From Chthoniobacteraceae bacterium (GTDB lineage: Bacteria; Verrucomicrobiota; Verrucomicrobiia; Chthoniobacterales; Chthoniobacteraceae), in assembly GCA_947449735.1 (NCBI GenBank), contig CANFTB010000017.1, positions 19,694 to 83,693 of the forward strand: a DNA stretch of 64,000 bases. Direction: 5' to 3'. Shown here piece after piece: positions 57,875 to 64,000 of this stretch. A program made the translations under genes and the position numbers. Position 1 is the stretch's first letter. Every line of letters starts with the position of its first letter. Under the pieces are notes generated by a model. It did no database searches. It saw nothing but the letters and a program-made list of their open reading frames with translations, and was not told the DNA's origin.

Positions 57875-59290
57875 TCATTGCTGAGAAAGCTCCTGCAACA
57901 TCTCCAGGAGTTGTCCGACAATGATGACGGATGCGTCCTCCTGGACTACGTTCGTGCCGATCCAGGTCTCGTAGCCTCCCAGTTGATGCTGTTCGTGAGT
58001 TGGAAGATAACCGTGCCTTCCGTTGGCCAGACCAACGACCATCGTTTTTGGAAACGGACTCCGTTTTTTGAGCTCCAGTCCGATTTCCACAAAAGCTTCA
58101 AACGGAATTCCGCAGACCGCCAGGTCGCCGATCCGCAGCGCCTGGAGTTTGACAACGAGCGAATCCTCCGCCCTCTCGGCGGCCGCCACCGTGCTGCGTG
58201 CGTAGTTTTGCGCCAGAGACGGCAGCTTTGCCACAGCGTCCTTGTCTTTGACTTCAAGAACGGCCCGCGCCTCAGACACCTCGCCCTCGCTGGGTCTGCG
58301 GAACTTTAGAGTCACCTCCCTTTCCAGCATACCGAGAGCCACATCAGCCCGGTGTTTCTCAATCTTTTGCAGCGCCGTCCATGCGGTGTCCGCAGCCTTC
58401 TGCGCGACGATCCGGATCTGTTCGAACGGTTCGCGCGGCGGGCGCACGGTGCCGAAGGGGATGTTGTTGATGTCGCCGGAGGTGCCGTTGGACATCATTG
58501 CCACAAACTCGGGGCCCGCCCTCAACCTCGAAGGCATCACCCGGGCGAACTCTCCAAAGTAATCGGCGGAGATCTGTGCACCGGGACTGCCGCCGACGTA
58601 GTGCAGCGAATAGTTGGCGAACAAACCCATCGGCTTGCGCTTTGCATCCTGCACGGACAGCACGGTGATGTCGGGGTCCGTCGGCCCCGCCGGACGCTCC
58701 AGCACGGCAGGACTGTTTCCGGGATTCATCTTCACCCTGTCCATCCGGCCGAATGGGTTGAGAGGCATCTGACCCGGCTTCAAATACCAGCGCCTGTTGA
58801 AAACCTCGTCAGGGAGCGCATGCGCCGCGGCCCCGACAGCGGCCGGTGCCAATGCTGAGTGAGCCTGCACAATCGACTGTGCCACGCCTTCGACAAAACG
58901 CTTTCGGTACGCGGCAGCAGGCGAACCAGGATCCCTCCCGTGAAGGGGCGGTCCGGTGTGGGTGTGGGTTGAGGACACAAGCATCCGGGACTCGGGGATG
59001 CCCGTCTTTTCGGAAGCGGCCGCCTTCGCCTCCTGCAGCACGTCGGGGCCGGCGCCAAGGTTGTCGACCACCACCATGGCGAATGCTGTGGAACCACCGG
59101 AGAAAACCAAGGCGCGGGAGTAAAGAGAGTCGTGCGCCTGGGTTGCCATGTTTGCGCTAAAACCACCGGGCATGTTCAGGGGAAACTCCACCGGGGTGAT
59201 GTCCACCGCAGACGCGCCCGCCCGAAGCTGGGCGTGCAGGCTTTGCGAAAGACAGGATAAGAAGCCAATGAGGAGGAACGAACGTTTCAT
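57875..59290 (-). CDS. Neutral/alkaline ceramidase-like exported hydrolase
   Basis: A 471-residue exported protein (signal MKRSFLLIGFLSCLSQSLHA) with the neutral ceramidase N-terminal domain: LRAGASAVDITPVEFPLNMPG, VVVDNLGAGPDVL, the zinc motif STHTHTGPP and the nucleophile-like MMSNGTSGDINNIP. It lacks the C-terminal immunoglobulin-like domain of full ceramidases, common in PVC members. The substrate may not be ceramide. It is convergent with the pyrophosphatase gene, 13 bases apart. Confidence 0.82.
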   Translation of the reverse strand: MKRSFLLIGFLSCLSQSLHAQLRAGASAVDITPVEFPLNMPGGFSANMATQAHDSLYSRALVFSGGSTAFAMVVVDNLGAGPDVLQEAKAAASEKTGIPESRMLVSSTHTHTGPPLHGRDPGSPAAAYRKRFVEGVAQSIVQAHSALAPAAVGAAAHALPDEVFNRRWYLKPGQMPLNPFGRMDRVKMNPGNSPAVLERPAGPTDPDITVLSVQDAKRKPMGLFANYSLHYVGGSPGAQISADYFGEFARVMPSRLRAGPEFVAMMSNGTSGDINNIPFGTVRPPREPFEQIRIVAQKAADTAWTALQKIEKHRADVALGMLEREVTLKFRRPSEGEVSEARAVLEVKDKDAVAKLPSLAQNYARSTVAAAERAEDSLVVKLQALRIGDLAVCGIPFEAFVEIGLELKKRSPFPKTMVVGLANGRHGYLPTHEQHQLGGYETWIGTNVVQEDASVIIVGQLLEMLQELSQQ

Positions 59291-59601
59291 TTGGTGGGGG
59301 AGGAATACTGGTGTCTGCGCGCTTTGCCCAGGCTAGGGAACGCACATTCACAACCCCGAAGCGTGAACTTAGCTAGAGAGTTTGAGATCCCTCATAAGAA
59401 CGCTTTTACGTTTATGGATTAATAAAAGACATCAGCCCCCCGGGACCGCTGCAACATCCACCTGCGCCTCGCTTCCGCCGAATAAAATTGGCGCAGTCCA
59501 CCGGACCCGCAATCCTAGCACCGCCCCAAGCGCAGTGCATGTCGGGACGGTTGCGCTCAAAAATTCCGTCTCAAAATTGGCCCCTTTCTCACTCACGCTT
59601 C
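59291..59601. other. Divergent intergenic region
   Basis: These 311 bases separate the ceramidase-like gene and the SGNH hydrolase gene and hold no convincing gene. A possible structure is AAGCGT (about 59360) pairing with ACGCTT (about 59400), with an inner TGAG-ATCC-CTCA hairpin, followed by TTT. Its role is unknown; promoters for both genes presumably lie here. Confidence 0.35.
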
Positions 59602-60975
59602 ATGAAGACTAAACTTTCCATTGTCGTCCCCCTGCTGGGTGCCCTGTCCCTTTGCCCCGCGGTCGGGGGCGAGCTCTTCAAAGACGGAGAAACGGTCTGT
59701 CTTCTGGGGGACAGCATCACCGCCCGGGGCGCCACCCAGACGATCATTTCCGACTATTATCTAACGCGTTTCCCGGACCGGACGGTCCGCTTTGTGAACG
59801 CGGGACGCTCCGGAGACAGCGCCGGCGGCGCGCTCGGGCGGGTGCAGGAGGACGTGATCGCCAAGAAGCCGACATCGGTGTCGATCATGTTCGGGATGAA
59901 CGACGTCAACCGGGGCTCCTACATTGCAAACCCCGACGACGCGAAAAAGGGCCAGCAGCAACAGGCCCTGGACGGGTACAAGGCGAACATGGAGAAACTG
60001 GTCGCCCGAATCCGCGCCGAGGCGGGCGATCCCAAACTATACTTTGTGACTCCATCACCGTTCGACCAAACCGTGGTGCTCGAAAAGGAAAACAACCAAC
60101 CGGGCTGCAACGACGGGCTGGGCCGATGCGCAGGGATCGTACGGGAAATGGCGCAGAATAACCCTTCGACGCTTGTGGATTTTCATGCCCCGATGACGGC
60201 GCTCAATCTGGAGCAACAGAAGAAAGATCCGAAGTGGACCATCGTCGGCGCGGACCGCGTCCATCCAAGCGCGCCGGGGCACCTGATGATGGCCTGGCTT
60301 TTCCTGAAAACCCAGGGGGCGCCTTCTCTTGTTTCAAAGGTGACCGTGGATGCGGCGGGCGGCCGGACTGGCAACAGCGTCAATGCGGAGGTCACCGGCG
60401 TTGAAAAGAAGGAGGGCGGCGTGTGGTTCACCGTGCGGGAAACGGCGCTGCCCTTCCCCATCGATCCAGCAGCAAAGCCTTTGCTGGAGCTTCTTCCCAT
60501 TGAAAAGGATCTGGCTGAGGAAACGCTGGCCGTCACCGGCCTTGCGGACGGGAACTTCGAGGTGCGCATCGACGGCGCTGCAGTCGGACGTTACGGGGCG
60601 GCGGATTTGGCGCGGGGGATCAACCTCGCCTTCAACGAGGCCACGCCTCAGTTCAAGCAGGCGCAGGCGGTCCGCGGTCACAACGAGCAGCGGCGGAACG
60701 CCGAGGCGCAGGCCTGCAGCCTGATGAATACGCGGCGCTGGATGCAGAGCCGTTACAAGGTCAACGTGGATGACCCTGCCGCAGTGCAGGCGCATTACGA
60801 CCATTTTGAGGACAAAAAGGAATACAACGCGGGGATGGCGTTGAACTACATCAAGAACTGGCCGCGCTACGAAGAACTCCTGAAGCAGGTAGCCGAGCAT
60901 GAACGGAATGCCCAGGCGGGGCGCGCACCGGTGCCGCACAGCTACGCAGTAGTGCCGGTCGCCGCGGGGAAATAA
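59602..60975 (+). CDS. SGNH/GDSL hydrolase with signal peptide
   Basis: A 457-residue exported esterase (signal KLSIVVPLLGALSLCPAVGG). All SGNH blocks are present: VCLLGDSITARG with the nucleophile serine, FVNAGRSGDSAGG, MFGMNDVNRG and DRVHPSAPGHLM with the Asp-His pair. The C-terminal half is not recognised and includes HEAT-free helical segments such as MNTRRWMQSRYKV. Such enzymes deacetylate polysaccharides or hydrolyse lipids. The frame extends to 59488 but those residues are non-coding in style; ATG 59602 begins the signal peptide. It is unlike the SGNH-like domain at 40036-43494, which lacks the serine. Confidence 0.88.
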   Translation: MKTKLSIVVPLLGALSLCPAVGGELFKDGETVCLLGDSITARGATQTIISDYYLTRFPDRTVRFVNAGRSGDSAGGALGRVQEDVIAKKPTSVSIMFGMNDVNRGSYIANPDDAKKGQQQQALDGYKANMEKLVARIRAEAGDPKLYFVTPSPFDQTVVLEKENNQPGCNDGLGRCAGIVREMAQNNPSTLVDFHAPMTALNLEQQKKDPKWTIVGADRVHPSAPGHLMMAWLFLKTQGAPSLVSKVTVDAAGGRTGNSVNAEVTGVEKKEGGVWFTVRETALPFPIDPAAKPLLELLPIEKDLAEETLAVTGLADGNFEVRIDGAAVGRYGAADLARGINLAFNEATPQFKQAQAVRGHNEQRRNAEAQACSLMNTRRWMQSRYKVNVDDPAAVQAHYDHFEDKKEYNAGMALNYIKNWPRYEELLKQVAEHERNAQAGRAPVPHSYAVVPVAAGK

Positions 60976-61076
60976 GTGGCGCCATCGAAGCGGCCGTTAT
61001 TAGAAGCGGGACTTGATTGCGCCCCCTTCAAACGGCACCCCCTTTTTCTCTTTAATTAAGCAGGACTTATAACAGT

Positions 61077-61129
61077 CCGACAGACCTGCCGGACGGCTGG
61101 GATCGGCTTCGATCTGGCACTCCTGTCGG
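61077..61129 (+). promoter_or_regulatory. Candidate structured RNA leader before the kinase gene
   Basis: CCGACAG (61077-61083) can pair with CTGTCGG (61123-61129). Inside, GCC (61088-61090) can pair with GGC (61116-61118) and GATCG (61101-61105) with CGATC (61110-61114) around a GCTT tetraloop. An upstream GGACT/AGTCC stem (61063-61078) would compete with the outer stem. It lies 63 bases before the kinase ATG. No known riboswitch is recognised. Confidence 0.4.
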
Positions 61130-61191
61130 CCGTGCGACCTAAACTTGTTTTGTCTGTTCCCGGGACATTTAACGGCTTAACAAAGTCAGAC

Positions 61192-62862
61192 ATGTCTATT
61201 GAAGGTCATCGGCTGGGCGAATTTGAAGTACTCGAATGCCTCGGGCAGGGCGGCATGGGCGCCGTTTACAAGGCCCGGCAGGCCGTCCTCAAGCGACTAG
61301 TCGCCATCAAGACGCTCCGGCCGGCTCTCGCGATGGACGCCGAATTCGTCACCCGCTTTCACAACGAGGCCGTGGCGGCGGCGGCCCTCAACCACCCGAA
61401 CCTCGTCCAGGTCTACGCGGCCGGCGAAACAGGCGGACAGCACTGGTTCGCCATGGAATTTGTCGATGGCGAGTCGGTGCAAAAACGCCTCGACCGGCTC
61501 GGAAAACTGGAGGCGGAGGAGGCCATCGCCATCTGCATGCACGTCACCACCGCGCTCGACTACGGTTGGAGAAAGGCGCAGCTCATCCACAGGGATATCA
61601 AACCCGACAACATATTCCTGTCCGGCGACGGGGAGGTCAAACTCGGGGACCTGGGCCTAGCCAAGAGCTCTTCGCAGGAAAACAGCCTGACGATGACAGG
61701 CGCTTCCATGGGCACCCCGCTCTACATCAGCCCGGAGCAGACCGAGGGCAGGCGCGACATCGACCTTCGAGCCGACATCTACAGTCTGGGCTGCACGCTC
61801 TTCCACCTGCTCTGCGGCAACCCGCCCTACTCGGGTGAAAGCGCCGTTGGGGTCATGATAAAGCACGTCAGCGCGCCACTGCCTGACATCTGCGGCGCCC
61901 ACCCGGACGTTCATCCGGCGATTGCGTCCGTGGTTCTCAAGATGATGCAAAAGGCGCCCGCAGACAGGCACCAAACCTATCCCGAGCTGACGGCCGATCT
62001 GCACGCCGCCTTCGCCGCCCTTTCCACTCCGGTCGTCCAGACGGCCGCCCCGGCGCAGGTGGTTCCCATCGCCACGCTGCACTCCGCACAAAGGCAGACC
62101 CAGGCGGTCAAGTTGTCAAAAGCCGACCTAGACCAACCGACAAAGGGCAAGGCTGGTCTGTGGATTGCCGCGGCTCTCGGGTGCGCTGCGCTTGCGGGAG
62201 GCGCGAGCTGGCTCGCCACATCGAAAAAGGAACCAAAAAACGAAACGACCGAAGCGAATTCGGCCTCCAAGGACGAGTGGAAGGTGTTGTTCGACGGGAG
62301 CAATCTCAACAGCTGGCACGGTGTCCAGAAAGGGGCGCAGCCACAGGGCTGGATGATCAAAGACGGGGTAATCCACACCACCGGAAAAAATCCCCCCCTG
62401 ATTTCCAACGGGGAGTTCGATAACTTTGAACTCGAGTTAGAGTGGAAGGTCGGCCCGAATACGAACAGCGGGATTTTCTATTGGATTCCAAACGGACACG
62501 CCGACAACGTTTCCTCATCTCCCGAGTTTCAGGTGCATGACCCGGCGCAGTCTGACAAGTACAAGTCAGGATCTCTTTGGGGCATGATACTCGCGACATA
62601 CGTCTACGACAACCCCGTCGGCCAGTGGAACAAGGCGCGCCTCGTTGCCCGCGGAGGAAAAGTCGAACACTGGGTGAACTCCAAGCCCGCCTGCCAGTAT
62701 AATCTGGATGACCCTGCGTGGCAGAAGGTGAAGGCTGCGCTTCCTCCGAACAAGCCGGTCCCGTGGGAATCCGTGCGGAAAGGAGCCGTTGCCCTTCAGG
62801 CAAATGGAGGAGAAGTAGATTTCAAAAACATCAGGGTGCGGCCGCTCAAGCCGGGCAAGTAA
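61192..62862 (+). CDS. Ser/Thr protein kinase fused to exported DUF1080 domain
   Basis: A 556-residue membrane kinase. Residues about 8-275 are an active-type kinase: GQGGMGAVYKA, VAIK (Lys40), HRDIKPDN (133-140), DLG (153-155), TPLYISPEQ. A membrane helix lies at about 323-343. The remainder (about 362-553) is a DUF1080 (3-keto-disaccharide hydrolase-like) jelly-roll domain: WKVLFDGSNLNSWHG, EFDNFELELEWKVGPNTNSG, FQVHDPA. The kinase would be cytosolic and the DUF1080 part periplasmic, so glycan sensing or breakdown may be coupled to phosphorylation. The start at 61192 (MSIEGHRLGEF) is the usual PVC kinase N-terminus. Confidence 0.9.
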   Translation: MSIEGHRLGEFEVLECLGQGGMGAVYKARQAVLKRLVAIKTLRPALAMDAEFVTRFHNEAVAAAALNHPNLVQVYAAGETGGQHWFAMEFVDGESVQKRLDRLGKLEAEEAIAICMHVTTALDYGWRKAQLIHRDIKPDNIFLSGDGEVKLGDLGLAKSSSQENSLTMTGASMGTPLYISPEQTEGRRDIDLRADIYSLGCTLFHLLCGNPPYSGESAVGVMIKHVSAPLPDICGAHPDVHPAIASVVLKMMQKAPADRHQTYPELTADLHAAFAALSTPVVQTAAPAQVVPIATLHSAQRQTQAVKLSKADLDQPTKGKAGLWIAAALGCAALAGGASWLATSKKEPKNETTEANSASKDEWKVLFDGSNLNSWHGVQKGAQPQGWMIKDGVIHTTGKNPPLISNGEFDNFELELEWKVGPNTNSGIFYWIPNGHADNVSSSPEFQVHDPAQSDKYKSGSLWGMILATYVYDNPVGQWNKARLVARGGKVEHWVNSKPACQYNLDDPAWQKVKAALPPNKPVPWESVRKGAVALQANGGEVDFKNIRVRPLKPGK

Positions 62863-62907
62863 CACCCGATAAAAACAAGCCCGGCGGCCCAGTCGCCACT
62901 CCCGGGG

Positions 62908-63819
62908 CTAGCGGCGGACCCAGCGGAAGCCGCCGTCTCCAGCGTGATCAGGCTTCAGGCTTCCACGGTACGAAACGCGGCAGCCCTCGGCCTTGTTCAT
63001 CCAGCCGCCGCCGCGGACCACTCTCTGAGGCGCCTTTCCCACGCCCAGCGGATCCTCGAGCTGCTCCGAATACCCTTTCGCATACCCGTCCCAGCACCAC
63101 TCCATCACGTTACCCGCCATGTCATACAAGCCGTAGCCGTTGGCCGGGTAGCATCGGACGCTTTTCGGACCCGCCGAGCTGAAATTCGCATCCTCCGTCG
63201 AGAGCGTGTCGCCGTTTGGAAACCGCAGCCCCTGTCCCTTTCCCCGGGCAGCCTTCTCCCACTCGGCCTCCGTTGGAAGCCGGTAACCGTCCGAGGTCCA
63301 GTCCACCATCTTTGTATCCAGCAACAGGTCGCCACTCCGGTAAACCGAGGCGGTTTGAAACGTGTTGTCCTGATAGTAACACGGCTTGCGCCCGGCCATC
63401 TCGCTCTTGGCGTTGCACCATTTGACGGCGTCAAACCAGCTGACCTCATACACAGGGCGGTCCCTGTAGGATCCCGCACCCGGGTTCTTAAAGTTGTACC
63501 CGTGCTGCAGCGCCCAGTCGTAAACTGCCTTCCATTCGCCCCAGGTGACCTCGGTCTCCGCCATGAAAAATGCGCTGACTTTGGCCAGGTGCACTTGGCC
63601 GTCGGTTTCCCAAGGGGCGCCCATTTGATAGACACCCTCGGGAATTCCGACCGAGGGATAATCAGCAAACTCCTGAGCCACCAGGGTCTGGACAGGCGCC
63701 TTGCGGCAGGCGGCAAGCGAAAGCAATATAAGCGACACCCCCTGCACGGCGGCGCGCCACACTCCGGAGGGCGAAGGCTGGTTTGTCTTGCGAGTATCAG
63801 GAGTGGATCGCGCGGACAT
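62908..63819 (-). CDS. SUMF1 (FGE-like) lipoprotein
   Basis: A 303-residue predicted lipoprotein (signal ending SLAAC) with a SUMF1 domain over about residues 45-300: GVYQMGAPWE, AEVTWGEWKAVYDWA, GYRLPTEAEWEKAARGKG, MAGNVMEWCWDGYAKG and VVRGGGWMNKAEGC. Aligned by eye to characterised FGEs, only one of the two catalytic cysteine positions (the second) is Cys, so it is probably not a formylglycine-generating enzyme and may be a binding or scaffold domain. An alternative start at 63846 adds nine residues. It is convergent with the kinase-DUF1080 gene. Confidence 0.85.
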   Translation of the reverse strand: MSARSTPDTRKTNQPSPSGVWRAAVQGVSLILLSLAACRKAPVQTLVAQEFADYPSVGIPEGVYQMGAPWETDGQVHLAKVSAFFMAETEVTWGEWKAVYDWALQHGYNFKNPGAGSYRDRPVYEVSWFDAVKWCNAKSEMAGRKPCYYQDNTFQTASVYRSGDLLLDTKMVDWTSDGYRLPTEAEWEKAARGKGQGLRFPNGDTLSTEDANFSSAGPKSVRCYPANGYGLYDMAGNVMEWCWDGYAKGYSEQLEDPLGVGKAPQRVVRGGGWMNKAEGCRVSYRGSLKPDHAGDGGFRWVRR

Positions 63820-63870
63820 AGCCAATTTACAACGACTGGTTTTCAATTTTGCTCACGCGGAGCAACTGTG

Positions 63871-63999
63871 TCATGTGGCAAGGGTAAAGTTGGGGTTGTT
63901 GAGTAAGCGGTTAAAAAGGACCACGAGCTTTCGCATGGTGGCAGTGATGGCGACCATCGGTTTTTTTCCATTGGCGCGCAATCGAGCGTAAAATTCCCG
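63871..63999 (-). mobile_element. IS110-family transposase, C-terminal end, cut by window edge
   Basis: On the minus strand a frame is open from the right edge to TGA at 63871-63873. It reads REFYARLRANGKKP followed by MVAITATMRKLVVLFNRLL. This matches the terminal region of IS110/IS116/IS902 transposases (YxRLRxxGKxxxVAxxAxMRKLLxxxxxLL). The catalytic parts lie outside the window. IS110 elements insert by serine/DEDD chemistry using a bridge RNA encoded in an end region. The element ends between 63871 and the SUMF1 start at 63819, so it may be inserted just upstream of that gene. Confidence 0.75.
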
Positions 64000-64000
64000 C

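Overview
The window is high-GC, gene-dense bacterial DNA that looks like Verrucomicrobiota, probably Opitutales/Opitutaceae. This is inferred from gene content, since no rRNA gene is present. The signature families are paired DUF1549/DUF1553 and DUF1501 proteins (two sets), a PVC-type membrane-bound dehydrogenase fused to a copper domain, several SUMF1 (FGE-like) proteins, a Ser/Thr kinase fused to a DUF1080 domain, a Tat-exported Gfo/Idh/MocA oxidoreductase, a sulfatase and a ceramidase-like hydrolase. Shine-Dalgarno sequences are mostly weak, so several starts were chosen from domain and signal-peptide boundaries.

Layout. 1-6250: cut DUF1553 gene, DUF1501, MFS transporter and class V aminotransferase, then an imperfect inverted-repeat element and an opposing M20 peptidase. 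6453-9000: a lipoprotein and a phzF-like/O-methyltransferase pair. 9156-11738: a pseudokinase-TM-SUMF1 protein. 11964-18265: two PilT-type ATPases, then a large exported TPR protein and a partner. 18443-21230: aconitase with a strong terminator. 21465-25233: second DUF1549/1553-DUF1501 set with a small EF-hand protein. 25408-29479: Gfo/Idh oxidoreductase and an NHL-propeller/SUMF1 protein. 29507-32202: possible microprotein, GNAT, orphan larB, DEAD-box helicase with a DEVD motif. 32361-36147: sulfate assimilation operon cysH-cysD-cysNC with a candidate operator at its front. 36368-40064: tex and cca. 40036-46704: PVC dehydrogenase/cupredoxin fusion, sulfatase, di-haem oxidoreductase. 46958-49458: proB-proA-lipoprotein operon. 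49571-57861: dnaE2, ppdK and, divergent from ppdK, a CBS-regulated family II pyrophosphatase. 57875-63819: ceramidase-like protein, SGNH hydrolase, kinase-DUF1080 fusion, SUMF1 lipoprotein. 63871-end: 3' end of an IS110-type transposase running off the window.

How it fits together. Housekeeping genes (acn, tex, cca, proBA, dnaE2, ppdK, PPase, cys) alternate with exported PVC-type proteins likely used for polymer degradation and cell-surface processes. ppdK and the regulated pyrophosphatase share a divergent intergenic region and both handle pyrophosphate, as does the cysDN sulfurylase.

Most novel: the modular SUMF1 family. Two proteins share a nearly identical C-terminal SUMF1 domain attached to different front ends, one a clearly dead kinase and one an exported NHL propeller. 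Both lack the paired active-site cysteines of true formylglycine-generating enzyme. No CRISPR array, tRNA, rRNA or complete mobile element was recognised.
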